From contig JAFRCV010000014.1 in the NCBI GenBank assembly GCA_017404205.1, forward strand, positions 26,868-90,867: 64,000 nucleotides of DNA, written 5' to 3'. Below are positions 42,448-51,760 of this stretch, one piece after another. The translations under genes were made by a program, and so were the position numbers. Under the pieces are notes generated by a model. It had not been told where the DNA came from, made no database searches, and saw only the letters and a program-made list of their open reading frames with translations. Source of the DNA: Erysipelotrichaceae bacterium (GTDB lineage Bacteria > Bacillota_I > Bacilli_A > Erysipelotrichales > Erysipelotrichaceae). Each line of letters opens with the position of its first letter. Position 1 is the first letter of the stretch.

Positions 42448-43455
42448 ATGAAAACAAAACTACCGTCAACTATTAAACAAAGTAAAGCATATTTGTGGGC
42501 GAGAAAAAAGTATTATTCTTATTTGCACAAAAAAGAGTATTATAAGATGAAGAATATGCCTGAATCTGAATATGAAAATTATCTTATAAAAAGATATTCT
42601 GAAATGATGAATCATTTTAAGCACTCAAAAGGATTAACAATGGATTTCGAAAATCCCGTTACTTATACACAAAAACAACAATGGTTAAAACTATATGGAC
42701 AATCAGATAAGATTTCAGAGTATTCAGATAAATATGCCGTTAGGCAACATATCAAAGATACCATTGGAGAAGAATATCTAATACCTTTAATAACTATTGA
42801 TGGAAAAGATCATTTCTATGATGCTAGAGAAATAGATTTTGAAAAATTGCCCAATCAATTTGTGATTAAGTGTAATCATGGCTCTCACTATAATATTATT
42901 GTTAAAGATAAATCAAAGCTTACTAAAAAAGATATTAGGAAATATAAAAAACAATTAAATGAATGGCTAAAAGAACATTATGCATTTTTAGTTGGTTTAG
43001 AATTAGTTTATGAAAAAATAAAACCATGCATAATCATTGAAGAGTATGTGGCTATAAATGATGACTTACCTGATTATAAATTTATGTGCTTCTCTGGCGA
43101 ACCAAAATATGTATGGGTAGATCAAGGAAGATATAGCGACCACAGACGCTCTGTATTTGATTTAGATTATAATAAAATGCCTTTTAACCTTCATGTTCAT
43201 GAAGATATTTTAGATACTAGGAAACCAGAAAACTTTTCAAAGATGATTGAAATAGCAAAAAAACTATGCGGGGGGGGGTTTCCCTATATCAGAGTTGATT
43301 TATACAATGTGAATGGAAAAATATATTTTGGTGAATTAACATTTTCAAGTGGCGCCGGTTATCAAGCACCAATTCCAATCGAATATGATCGAATATTGGG
43401 AGACATGATTGTGATTGATAAAAGCGTTAGAGATAACGATAAAAGGTATAGATAG
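42448..43455 (+). CDS. ATP-grasp (TupA-like) polysaccharide protein, copy B, with poly-G tract
   Basis: 335 residues, paralogous to copy A along the whole length (NPVTYTQKQQWLKLYGQSD, SDKYAVRQHIKDTIGEEYLI, FVIKCNHGSHYNIIV, IIIEEYVAI, YIRVDLYNVNGKIYFGELTF). Near residue 276 the sequence KKLCGGGFPYIRV is encoded by a run of nine G; copy A has no glycine run at this place (DKLSEDFCFVRV) and is one residue shorter. A one-base slip would remove the last 60 residues, including the conserved C-terminal strand pair. It is currently in frame, thus probably active. Confidence 0.84.
   Translation: MKTKLPSTIKQSKAYLWARKKYYSYLHKKEYYKMKNMPESEYENYLIKRYSEMMNHFKHSKGLTMDFENPVTYTQKQQWLKLYGQSDKISEYSDKYAVRQHIKDTIGEEYLIPLITIDGKDHFYDAREIDFEKLPNQFVIKCNHGSHYNIIVKDKSKLTKKDIRKYKKQLNEWLKEHYAFLVGLELVYEKIKPCIIIEEYVAINDDLPDYKFMCFSGEPKYVWVDQGRYSDHRRSVFDLDYNKMPFNLHVHEDILDTRKPENFSKMIEIAKKLCGGGFPYIRVDLYNVNGKIYFGELTFSSGAGYQAPIPIEYDRILGDMIVIDKSVRDNDKRYR
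43270..43278 (+). repeat. Nine-base poly-G tract within ATP-grasp gene B
   Basis: Nine consecutive G in a very AT-rich genome, the only such tract I noticed in the window. It lies inside the coding region and encodes part of a glycine run. Such tracts change length by slippage and act as on/off switches in other bacteria. Confidence 0.9.
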
Positions 43456-43473
43456 TTTATAGGGAAAAACAAT

Positions 43474-43899
43474 ATGAATTTAAAAGAAAAATGTCCGATT
43501 ATTACATTTAATGATTTAGGAGATGATAGAGGAAAACTTGTTGTCATTGAAGGTAATCAAAGTATCCCTTTTGATATAAAGAGAGTTTTTTATATTTATG
43601 ATTCAAACAATGATGTAATAAGAGGACAACACGCAAATAAGAATTCCGAATTTGTTTTAATAAATGTCGCTGGTAGAAGTAAAGTTAGAATTACTGATGG
43701 TGATGAAGAGATGGTTGTTGAATTAGACAAACCAATGATGGGCGTGTATATTCCAAGAATGATATGGAAAGATATGTATGATTTTTCAAGCGATTCAGTA
43801 TTACTTGTTTTAGCTAGCACTCATTATGATGGCAGAGAATATATTAGAGATTATGATGAATATTTAAAAATTTTAAAATCGGAGAATGAAAATGATTAA
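43474..43899 (+). CDS. dTDP-4-keto-6-deoxyglucose 3,4-ketoisomerase (FdtA/QdtA-like)
   Basis: 141 residues, cupin fold. FNDLGDDRGKLVVIEGNQSIPFDIKRVFYIYD is the standard start; the active-site region IRGQHANKNSEFVLINVAGR contains the conserved His, and IPRMIWKDMYDFSSDSVLLVLAS with YDEYLK at the end is typical. FdtA and QdtA isomerise dTDP-4-keto-6-deoxyglucose to the 3-keto sugar; the family members differ in stereochemistry at C4, which I cannot decide. It pairs with the FdtB-like aminotransferase at 38235 and overlaps the next gene by 8 bases. Confidence 0.87.
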   Translation: MNLKEKCPIITFNDLGDDRGKLVVIEGNQSIPFDIKRVFYIYDSNNDVIRGQHANKNSEFVLINVAGRSKVRITDGDEEMVVELDKPMMGVYIPRMIWKDMYDFSSDSVLLVLASTHYDGREYIRDYDEYLKILKSENEND

Positions 43900-44926
43900 T
43901 GCTAAAACAATATTTATAACTGGTTCATCTGGTTTTATAGGGTCATATCTGTCTAAAAGGATTCTTGATGAAAATAATAATGTTCAAGTTATCGGGCTAG
44001 ATAATATGAACGATTATTATGATGTGTCTTTAAAGGAAACAAGATTAAAGGAACTTCAAAAATATAAGAATTTTATTTTTATAAAAGGTGATTTAGCAAA
44101 TAAAGAATTAATTAATAATATTTTTATTAATTATAAGCCAGAAATTGTTGTTAATCTTGCTGCGCAAGCTGGTGTTAGATATTCAATTACTAATCCAGAT
44201 GCTTATATTCAAAGCAACATCATTGGTTTTTATAATATCTTAGAAGCTTGTAGAAATAATCCAGTTAAACATCTTGTATACGCATCTAGTTCATCTGTTT
44301 ATGGCAACAACAAGAAAGTTCCATATTCTGTAGAAGATAAAGTTGACAATCCAGTTTCTTTATATGCAGCTACTAAAAAAGCTGATGAATTGTTGGCACA
44401 TTCATACAGTAAGCTTTATAACATTCCTTGTACTGGCTTGAGGTTCTTTACAGTATATGGACCAAAGGGAAGGCCAGATATGGCGTATTTTAGTTTTACT
44501 AATAAGCTAGTAAAAGGCGAAACAATTAAAATTTTTAATTATGGAAATTGTAAAAGAGACTTTACTTATATAGATGATATTGTTGAAGGAATAATTAGAG
44601 TAATAAATAAAGCACCAGAAAAGAAAAACGGGGAAGATGGTTTGCCAATTGCTCCTTATGCAATATACAATATTGGAAACAATAATCCCGAAAATCTATT
44701 AGATTTTGTAAAAATATTATCTGAAGAATTGGTAAATGCAAAAGTATTACCTAAAGATTTTGATTTTGAAAAGCACAAAGAACTTGTTCCTATGCAAGCA
44801 GGTGATGTGCCTATTACATTTGCTGATACTTCATCATTAGAAAAAGATTTTGGATATAAACCACATACTTCTTTAAGAGATGGCTTAAGAGAATTTGCGA
44901 AGTGGTATAAAGGATTCTATAAATAA
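43892..44926 (+). CDS. UDP-glucuronate 4-epimerase-like SDR (CapI type)
   Basis: 344 residues from the ATG at 43892, which has GGAG 7 bases upstream; the ATG at 43886 is too close. SDR epimerase features: ITGSSGFIGSYLSKRIL, GLDNMNDYYDVSLKETRL (characteristic of CapI/UDP-GlcA epimerases), AAQAGVRYSI, and the active-site YAATKKADE (YxxxK). It likely converts UDP-glucuronate or a related UDP-uronate to its C4 epimer, working with the dehydrogenase at 32395. Confidence 0.88.
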   Translation: MINAKTIFITGSSGFIGSYLSKRILDENNNVQVIGLDNMNDYYDVSLKETRLKELQKYKNFIFIKGDLANKELINNIFINYKPEIVVNLAAQAGVRYSITNPDAYIQSNIIGFYNILEACRNNPVKHLVYASSSSVYGNNKKVPYSVEDKVDNPVSLYAATKKADELLAHSYSKLYNIPCTGLRFFTVYGPKGRPDMAYFSFTNKLVKGETIKIFNYGNCKRDFTYIDDIVEGIIRVINKAPEKKNGEDGLPIAPYAIYNIGNNNPENLLDFVKILSEELVNAKVLPKDFDFEKHKELVPMQAGDVPITFADTSSLEKDFGYKPHTSLRDGLREFAKWYKGFYK

Positions 44927-44928
44927 AA

Positions 44929-46386
44929 ATGGATAACAATCAACAACAAATAAACAGCAAAACAATAACAAGTAATTTAATGTGGCGTTTTTTAGAACGC
45001 TTTGGTGTATATATCGTTTCCTTTATTATTTCGGTTGTTTTAGCAAGAATATTAGACCCATCTACATATGGTGTTGTTGCGCTAATGACTGTTGTAATAA
45101 CTTTTTTAGATGTTTTTGTAACAGGTGGATTTTCGAATTCATTGATTCATGATAAAGATACAACAGAAAAAGATTTTAATACACTTCTTATATTCAATAT
45201 ATCGTTTTCAATCGTTTTATACGTATTGTTATTTATAATATCTCCTTTAATAGCCTCTTATTATGAAAAAGAAATATTGACTTGGTTAATAAGAGTATCT
45301 GGAATATCGTTATTAATTAGTGGTGTTAAAAGCCTTCAATATGCCTATGTTGCAAAAAGATTAGAATTTAAGAAATTTTTCTATGCAACAATTGGAGGAA
45401 CTATATTTTCTGGTATTATTGGAATTGTTATGGCAGTAAATGGGCTTGGTGCCTGGGCATTGGTTGTTCAAGGAGTTGTTAACCATTTTATTGACAGTAC
45501 AATATTATGGTTTGTTATTGATTGGAGACCAACGGTTGAATTTGATAAGAAACTATTAAAAAAACATTTTTCATTTGGCATTAAAATTCTTATTTATAAA
45601 ATTATTTACAATATATCAAATAATGTGCGTCAGCTTGTAATTGGCAAAAAATATAGTGAATCTGATTTATCGTTTTATAACAGAGGTAAAACTTATCCAA
45701 ATATGATTGGGCAAAACATTTATAATTCGGTAAATTCAGTAATGTTTCCAGTATTGGCTAAAACACAAGATGATAAAGATAGATTTAATGAAATTCTAGC
45801 AAAATCATTTAAAATAAATGTTTTTGTGATGTTACCAATCTGTATAGGATTATTTAGTGTATCGGAATCTTTTATTCATTTATTGATTGGTGAGAAGTGG
45901 CTTCCATGCGTACCTTATATAAAAGTATTTTGTATCGTTGTTTTTTTAAATTCTATAGAAGCTATATTTAGTAATGGGCCAATGGCGTTAGGCAAGAGCA
46001 CTGCTAGTATGATTCTTGGAATAATGGAGTGTGTTTTTAATATTATTGCCTTGATTGTCGCAATTCCTCATGGCGTTATGGCTATAGGTTATAGCATGAT
46101 CGTTTCATCAGCATTCAATTGCCTAATATATTTTATATATTTAAAAAAGATTTCTAACTTTAAGGTGTTTAAATGTATTTTGAATTCTTTTAAAACATAT
46201 ATTGCATCTATAATTATGGGAACAATCGTATTTTTTATTGGAACCATGAGTCTTCCTTACTATCTATTATTGTTTGTTCAAGTGTTGATAGGGGTTGCTT
46301 TATATTATTTATTGAGTAAACTATTCAGAAACGATGCATTGGAATACTGTTTAGGTCTTATCAAAAAATTAGTTAAAAAAGGATAA
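44929..46386 (+). CDS. Wzx-type flippase (polysaccharide exporter of the MOP superfamily)
   Basis: 485 residues with about twelve to fourteen transmembrane helices. The start NLMWRFLERFGVYIVSFIISVVLARILDPSTYGVVALM is typical of WzxC/TuaB-like lipopolysaccharide flippases. It moves the undecaprenyl-linked repeat unit to the outer face where Wzy polymerises it. It has no clear ribosome site and follows the epimerase by 2 bases. Second half has FSVSESFIHLLIGEKWLP, a conserved loop. Confidence 0.9.
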   Translation: MDNNQQQINSKTITSNLMWRFLERFGVYIVSFIISVVLARILDPSTYGVVALMTVVITFLDVFVTGGFSNSLIHDKDTTEKDFNTLLIFNISFSIVLYVLLFIISPLIASYYEKEILTWLIRVSGISLLISGVKSLQYAYVAKRLEFKKFFYATIGGTIFSGIIGIVMAVNGLGAWALVVQGVVNHFIDSTILWFVIDWRPTVEFDKKLLKKHFSFGIKILIYKIIYNISNNVRQLVIGKKYSESDLSFYNRGKTYPNMIGQNIYNSVNSVMFPVLAKTQDDKDRFNEILAKSFKINVFVMLPICIGLFSVSESFIHLLIGEKWLPCVPYIKVFCIVVFLNSIEAIFSNGPMALGKSTASMILGIMECVFNIIALIVAIPHGVMAIGYSMIVSSAFNCLIYFIYLKKISNFKVFKCILNSFKTYIASIIMGTIVFFIGTMSLPYYLLLFVQVLIGVALYYLLSKLFRNDALEYCLGLIKKLVKKG

Positions 46387-46391
46387 TAATT

Positions 46392-47423
46392 TTGAAAAGC
46401 ATTAGTGTAATCGGTTGTTGCGTTTGTAGAGATTTATTTGAAAGTGATACTGAGAATTTCAGCTTTCATACTGATATTCGTTTTTCTTCACCAATCTCAA
46501 TGATTAGTGCGCCTGTAGATTTTATTAAAGCAGATTTTAGTGATTTTACTAAAGAAGTAAAAACAGTCAATGGTAAGTGGTATAAGAAAAATTTAATTAA
46601 TGATATCAACAAAACAGCATTTAAAGCCTTACAAGAAAAACATGGTGAATATTTGGTTATGGATTTTGCTGAAGCAAGAATTTCATTAGCTAAAATTAGT
46701 TGGAAAAATAGATTAGGCAAATTATTAGTTTCGAATTCTGTTTCTTTCAAGGCACATTATAATGCTAGTTTAAAGTACAATATTTTCAAAGATACTAAAT
46801 TAGAAATAATTAATCCACTAGAATATAGCGATGAATTTTGGAGAGAAACAATAAAGGAGTATTCTAGGGAAATTCTTAAGATATTTGATGAAGAAAAAAT
46901 CATTTTAGTAAAAACAAAACAAGCAAATCATTATATAGATGCTAATGGATATCTACATCCATATTATTCAGATGCTCATTTTAACAGCATAATGTTAAGT
47001 GAAATCTTATTAGATAAGTTAAATGAATACTTTATAGAAATTTGTCCAAAGTGTAAAGTCATTGAAATACCAAAATATGCAATTGGCTTACAAACTCACA
47101 AGTGGGGCAATCACCCTTTACACTTTACGAATATCTTTTATGAATATCTTTTAGAATCTGTTAAAGCAATTACATTAGAAAACAATTATGATAAAGTTAA
47201 TCAACTATACATCAAATACGAGAGACTATTCAAAAAAGAATATGATGAAGCGAAAATGAAAACAGCTTTAAAATCTACTAATAATGGTCAAGAATATAGT
47301 GTTTTTGACATATTAAATAATTATGAAGATTTCAATTCCTTAGGCAAGAAAAAGAAAATGCAAATACTATTTGCGTTAGATAGAAAAAACTTTTTTAAAA
47401 ATGTCAAAAAGATAATTAAATAA
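46392..47423 (+). CDS. DUF6270 (SGNH-like) polysaccharide biosynthesis protein
   Basis: 343 residues, translated from TTG at 46392 with AAAGGA 8 bases upstream. The N-terminus ISVIGCCVCRDLFESD has the GxCxxRD pattern of DUF6270, a family seen in capsule loci that may resemble SGNH hydrolases. Other parts are YLVMDFAEARISLAKI and, near residue 240, GLQTHKWGNHPLHFTNIFYEYL, in which HxxxxHFxxxYY is a conserved His region. It may add or remove an acyl or other substituent. It ends 20 bases before rmlA. Confidence 0.7.
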   Translation: MKSISVIGCCVCRDLFESDTENFSFHTDIRFSSPISMISAPVDFIKADFSDFTKEVKTVNGKWYKKNLINDINKTAFKALQEKHGEYLVMDFAEARISLAKISWKNRLGKLLVSNSVSFKAHYNASLKYNIFKDTKLEIINPLEYSDEFWRETIKEYSREILKIFDEEKIILVKTKQANHYIDANGYLHPYYSDAHFNSIMLSEILLDKLNEYFIEICPKCKVIEIPKYAIGLQTHKWGNHPLHFTNIFYEYLLESVKAITLENNYDKVNQLYIKYERLFKKEYDEAKMKTALKSTNNGQEYSVFDILNNYEDFNSLGKKKKMQILFALDRKNFFKNVKKIIK

Positions 47424-47443
47424 ACTAAAAACAGGAGAAAACT

Positions 47444-48325
47444 ATGAAAGGTATCATTCTAGCTGGCGGAGCTGGCACACGTCTATATCCATTAACAAGA
47501 ATCACATCTAAGCAGTTATTGCCTGTTTATGACAAGCCAATGATTTATTACCCATTATCTACATTAATGCTTGCAGGCATAAGAGATATATTAATAATAA
47601 GTACCCCTGAAGATACTCCTAGATTTGAAGCATTATTAGGAGATGGTTCACAATTTGGAATTAATCTATCATATAAAGTTCAACCATCGCCAGATGGTTT
47701 AGCACAAGCTTTCATTTTAGGCGAAGAATTTATCGGTAAGGATGCTTGCGCAATGATACTCGGTGATAATATTTTCTATGGAAATAATTTCACACAAATT
47801 TTAAAAGATGCTTTTAAGAATGCTCAAAAGAAAAAAAGAGCTACTGTCTTTGGCTATTATGTAAGTGATCCGGAAAGATTTGGCGTAGTTGCTTTTGATG
47901 AAAATGGCAAAGCTACAAGCATTGAGGAAAAACCAAAAGAGCCAAAGAGTAATTATGCTGTAACGGGGCTATATTTTTATCCAGCTGGTGTAAGTGAGAA
48001 GGCACATGAAGTTAAACCATCTAAACGTGGTGAACTAGAAATTACAAGTTTAAACGAAATGTATCTAAAAGAAGGGCTTTTAGATGTTGAACTTCTAGGC
48101 AGAGGGTTTGCATGGCTAGATACAGGTACTGTTGATTCTTTATTGGAAGCAGCTGATTTTGTTTCTTCGATAGAAAATAGACAAGGTGTATTAATTTCTG
48201 CACCAGAAGAAATTGCCTATTATAATAATTGGATTACTAAAGAAGAGTTAGTAGAAGCAACTAAACGTTATGGAAAGAGTTCTTATGGAACTAGACTAAA
48301 GACAGTTGTTTTAGGAAAGGACTAA
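47444..48325 (+). CDS. rmlA: Glucose-1-phosphate thymidylyltransferase RmlA
   Basis: 293 residues. [32 protein letters not shown] is the standard nucleotidyltransferase motif; [30 protein letters not shown] and [15 protein letters not shown] are all present. It forms dTDP-glucose from dTTP and glucose-1-phosphate, the first step in dTDP-deoxysugar synthesis. Ribosome site CAGGAG. Genes rmlB and rmlC follow. Confidence 0.95.
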   Translation: MKGIILAGGAGTRLYPLTRITSKQLLPVYDKPMIYYPLSTLMLAGIRDILIISTPEDTPRFEALLGDGSQFGINLSYKVQPSPDGLAQAFILGEEFIGKDACAMILGDNIFYGNNFTQILKDAFKNAQKKKRATVFGYYVSDPERFGVVAFDENGKATSIEEKPKEPKSNYAVTGLYFYPAGVSEKAHEVKPSKRGELEITSLNEMYLKEGLLDVELLGRGFAWLDTGTVDSLLEAADFVSSIENRQGVLISAPEEIAYYNNWITKEELVEATKRYGKSSYGTRLKTVVLGKD

Positions 48326-48327
48326 AA

Positions 48328-49347
48328 ATGAACATAGTTGTTACTGGTGGAGCAGGATTTATTGGCTCAAATTTTATTTTTCATTTATTAAAGAAATATC
48401 CTGAATATAGAGTTATATGTGTTGATAAATTAACTTATGCTGGTAATTTATCAACTTTGGCACCTATTATGAATAATCCTAATTTTAAATTTTATAAATT
48501 AGATATTTGTGATAGAGAAAATATATATAAGATGTTTGAAGAAGAACATCCAGATGTCGTTGTTAATTTTGCTGCTGAATCACATGTTGATAGATCAATT
48601 GAAGATCCTTCCATTTTTCTACAAACAAACATCATAGGTACATCGGTATTGATGGATGCTTGTCGTAAATATGGAAATATTAGGTATCACCAAGTGAGTA
48701 CTGATGAAGTTTATGGTGACTTACCGCTTGATAGACCTGATTTATTTTTTACAGAAGAAACACCAATACATACTAGTTCTCCATATTCATCATCTAAAGC
48801 TGGAGCTGATTTATTAGTGCAAGCATATCATCGTACATTTAATCTTCCTACAACAATTAGTCGATGCAGTAACAATTATGGTCCATACCAATTTCCAGAG
48901 AAATTAATTCCATTAATGATTATTAATTGTTTAAATAATAAGCCATTGCCAGTATATGGAAAAGGTTTAAATGTTAGGGATTGGCTATATGTAGAAGACC
49001 ATTGTAAAGCTATTGATTTAATTATTCATAAAGGAAAAATTGGCGAAATATATAATGTTGGTGGCCATAATGAAATGACCAATATTGATATAGTTAAATT
49101 AATTGTCAATAAATTAGGAAAAAGTGAAGATTTAATTACATATGTAACTGATCGAAAAGGTCATGATTTAAGATATGCTATTGATCCTACAAAAATATCT
49201 AATGAACTTGGCTGGTTACCAGAAACAAAATTCAAAGATGGAATCGAAAAGACAATTGATTGGTATTTAAATAATAAAGATTGGTGGGAACCAATTATTA
49301 GTGGTGAGTACATGAACTACTATGAAAAGATGTATTCTAATAGATAA
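48328..49347 (+). CDS. rmlB: dTDP-glucose 4,6-dehydratase RmlB
   Basis: 339 residues, SDR family. VTGGAGFIGSNFIFHLL, the active-site VSTDEVYGDLPLD, YSSSKAGADLLVQAYHRTF (YxxxK) and SRCSNNYGPYQFPEKLIP are complete. It gives dTDP-4-keto-6-deoxyglucose, the shared precursor for RmlC and the FdtA-like ketoisomerase of this locus. Confidence 0.95.
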   Translation: MNIVVTGGAGFIGSNFIFHLLKKYPEYRVICVDKLTYAGNLSTLAPIMNNPNFKFYKLDICDRENIYKMFEEEHPDVVVNFAAESHVDRSIEDPSIFLQTNIIGTSVLMDACRKYGNIRYHQVSTDEVYGDLPLDRPDLFFTEETPIHTSSPYSSSKAGADLLVQAYHRTFNLPTTISRCSNNYGPYQFPEKLIPLMIINCLNNKPLPVYGKGLNVRDWLYVEDHCKAIDLIIHKGKIGEIYNVGGHNEMTNIDIVKLIVNKLGKSEDLITYVTDRKGHDLRYAIDPTKISNELGWLPETKFKDGIEKTIDWYLNNKDWWEPIISGEYMNYYEKMYSNR

Positions 49348-49356
49348 GGAAGAATT

Positions 49357-49965
49357 ATGAGTCAGATTAAAGTTGAATATAATGTTGGTGGAATTGAAGG
49401 GTTATGTATAATAGAGCCAACTGTACATGGAGATAATCGAGGCTACTTCATGGAGACATATAATGAAAACGATATGAAAGAAGCAGGCCTTGATTATAAA
49501 TTTGTTCAAGACAATCAAAGCTCAAGTATTAAAGGCGTATTAAGGGGAGTTCATAGACAAAAAGATTTTCCCCAAACAAAACTTGTGCGAGTTATAAAAG
49601 GTGAAGTGTTTGATGTGGCGGTTGACTTAAGAAAGGGCTCAAAAACTTATGGCAAATACTTTGGCCTTATCTTAAGTGAAGAGAATAAAAAACAATTTTT
49701 AATTCCTAAAGGTTTTGCCCATGGCTTTTTAGTATTAAGCGATATAGCAGAATTTTGTTATAAATGTGATGATTTTTTTCATCCAAACGATGAATTAGGA
49801 ATTGCTTGGAATGACCCTGATATAAATATAAAATGGCCAGGAGTAATTGGCGAATATAAAGGTAATGCATCTTGTGAAGGTTATAGTATAAATGGTTCTC
49901 CTTTAATCATGTCTGAAAAAGATCAATGTTTAAAAACATTAAGATTCATTAATGACGATAAGTAA
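49357..49965 (+). CDS. rmlC: dTDP-4-dehydrorhamnose 3,5-epimerase RmlC
   Basis: 202 residues, cupin fold. EPTVHGDNRGYFMETYNENDM, the catalytic strand SSSIKGVLRGVHRQKDF with the conserved His, VIKGEVFDVAVDLRKGSKTYGK and IPKGFAHGFLVLSD are intact. It epimerises the 4-keto sugar on the way to dTDP-L-rhamnose, but no RmlD reductase gene is found in the window. The 3' end overlaps the next gene by 14 bases. Confidence 0.93.
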   Translation: MSQIKVEYNVGGIEGLCIIEPTVHGDNRGYFMETYNENDMKEAGLDYKFVQDNQSSSIKGVLRGVHRQKDFPQTKLVRVIKGEVFDVAVDLRKGSKTYGKYFGLILSEENKKQFLIPKGFAHGFLVLSDIAEFCYKCDDFFHPNDELGIAWNDPDINIKWPGVIGEYKGNASCEGYSINGSPLIMSEKDQCLKTLRFINDDK

Positions 49966-51064
49966 ATTAAGAATAATTCAGTTTATACCAGAATTTATTG
50001 TTTCCGGTGGCGAAACAATGTGTGCTAATTTATGCATAGGTTTAAAAGAAAAAGGGCATGAAGTGTTGGCTGTTAGTTTATTTAACTATCAAAGTTCATT
50101 AACAGAATTATTAAATAATAAGGGAATAGAAATAAAATATTTAAATAAAAAACCAGGATTTGATATATCAATATTTGGAAAGATTAAAAAAATAATCAAA
50201 GAATTTAAACCTGATGTTATTCATACGCACTTATATATTTTGAACTATGTTATGCCTATAGCCAATAACTTAGGTATAAAGGTAAAAATACATACGGTTC
50301 ATAGTGTTGCCTCAAGAGAACAATCTTCAATAAGAAAAAAATATGCTTATTATGCATATCATTATAAAAATGTAAAGCCAATAGCTTTAAGCAAAGAGAT
50401 TCAAAAGACAATTTGTGAAGAGTATAAATTAAAAGAAGAAAACGTTCCAATTGTTTTTAATGGTGAAGATACAAATCATATAAAGAAAAAAGAAGACTAT
50501 TCATTTAAGACATTTAATATTTTACACATTGGAAGATTTGTTGAATTAAAGAATCAGTTAATGATTGTTGAGGTCATTGAAAGATTGATAAATGAAGGAT
50601 TGAATATAAAAATGACTTTTACAGGAAATTATGAAAATGATTATGGACAAAAAGTCAGAGAATATGTTAAAGAAAGAAGGCTTGAATCTGCAGTTGTCTT
50701 TAAAGGAATAGTTAATGGTATTGAAAAAGTGTTTAGTGAAGCAGATATTTTTGTATTACCTTCAAAATTTGAAGGAATGCCAATGACAATTATTGAGGCA
50801 ATGAGCGCAGCAATGCCAATAATTGCTTCAAATGTCGGTGGCATAAAAGATATGCTGACAAACGATTATAATGCTATTTTAATTAATCCTAATAAAGAAG
50901 AATTATATAAAGCCATTAAAGAATTATATTTCGATATTAAAAAAAGAGAATTCTTGGGCAACAACGCATATAAAGAAAAAGATAAATATAGTAGAGAAAA
51001 TATGGCATCAGCTTATGAAAGTGAATATTTTAAGATATTAAAGAAAGGAGCGGAAAATGATTGA
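49952..51064 (+). CDS. Family 4 glycosyltransferase
   Basis: 370 residues, GT-B fold. IQFIPEFIVSGGETMCANLCIGL, FKPDVIHTHLYI, HIGRFVELKNQ and LPSKFEGMPMTIIEAMSAAMPIIASNVGGIKDML are standard family 4 features (EpsF/CapM like). It overlaps rmlC at its start and the cpsB-like gene at its end, so translation is coupled through the block. It probably adds rhamnose or another late sugar, but this is not shown by sequence. Confidence 0.87.
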   Translation: MTISKLRIIQFIPEFIVSGGETMCANLCIGLKEKGHEVLAVSLFNYQSSLTELLNNKGIEIKYLNKKPGFDISIFGKIKKIIKEFKPDVIHTHLYILNYVMPIANNLGIKVKIHTVHSVASREQSSIRKKYAYYAYHYKNVKPIALSKEIQKTICEEYKLKEENVPIVFNGEDTNHIKKKEDYSFKTFNILHIGRFVELKNQLMIVEVIERLINEGLNIKMTFTGNYENDYGQKVREYVKERRLESAVVFKGIVNGIEKVFSEADIFVLPSKFEGMPMTIIEAMSAAMPIIASNVGGIKDMLTNDYNAILINPNKEELYKAIKELYFDIKKREFLGNNAYKEKDKYSRENMASAYESEYFKILKKGAEND

Positions 51065-51752
51065 TATACATACACATCTATTGCCTAACATTGATGATGG
51101 CAGCCAATCATGGGAAGAGTCGTTAGAGTTATTAAAAAACGCTCATGATGATGGAATAAGTGACATCATTGTTACACCCCATTATGATATTGGTGGTTAC
51201 TATCATAAAAGTAGAGATGAAATTATTGAACTCATTAATTCATTAAAAGAAAAAGCAAACGATATTGATATCAATATATATCCAGGGAACGAAATATATA
51301 TTGATAAAGGCGTTGTTGATGAATTAAAGGAAGGCAAAATTTCTTGTCTTGGTAATAGCAATTATGTATTAATTGAATTTCCTTTTACATATTATGAAGA
51401 TTATTATGACGATATTCTTTATGATATAAAAAATGCTGGTTATCAAATTATAATTGCCCATCCAGAAAGATATTCATATGTCAAAGAAGATATTGAATTT
51501 GTGAATCGTTGGATTAAAGAAGGTTATAAACTACAATGTAATGGCTCAAGCTTAAAACATCACCAAAGGACAATGGACAAATTATTAAGCAAGAAACTTG
51601 TTAGTTATATTGCTAGTGATGGTCATAATATAAGAAGACCTATTCTTTTAAAAGAAGCTTATGACTTTGTAAGTAATAAATATGAAAAACAATATGCTGA
51701 TGAATTGTTTGAGATAAACGCAAGAATAATATTAGATAATATGGTAAAATAA
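51057..51752 (+). CDS. Capsule tyrosine-protein phosphatase CpsB/Wzh-like (PHP domain)
   Basis: 231 residues. The metal-binding PHP motif is MIDIHTHLLPNIDDGS, followed by IIVTPHYDIGGYY, the central ELKEGKISCLGN and IAHPERYSY and a late SDGHN. In streptococci CpsB dephosphorylates the tyrosine tail of CpsD, so this is the reset enzyme for the kinase two genes downstream. Ribosome site AAGGAG. Order cpsB-cpsC-cpsD is as in the S. pneumoniae cps operon, but at the end of the locus here rather than at its start. Confidence 0.92.
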   Translation: MIDIHTHLLPNIDDGSQSWEESLELLKNAHDDGISDIIVTPHYDIGGYYHKSRDEIIELINSLKEKANDIDINIYPGNEIYIDKGVVDELKEGKISCLGNSNYVLIEFPFTYYEDYYDDILYDIKNAGYQIIIAHPERYSYVKEDIEFVNRWIKEGYKLQCNGSSLKHHQRTMDKLLSKKLVSYIASDGHNIRRPILLKEAYDFVSNKYEKQYADELFEINARIILDNMVK

Positions 51753-51760
51753 GGTGTACT

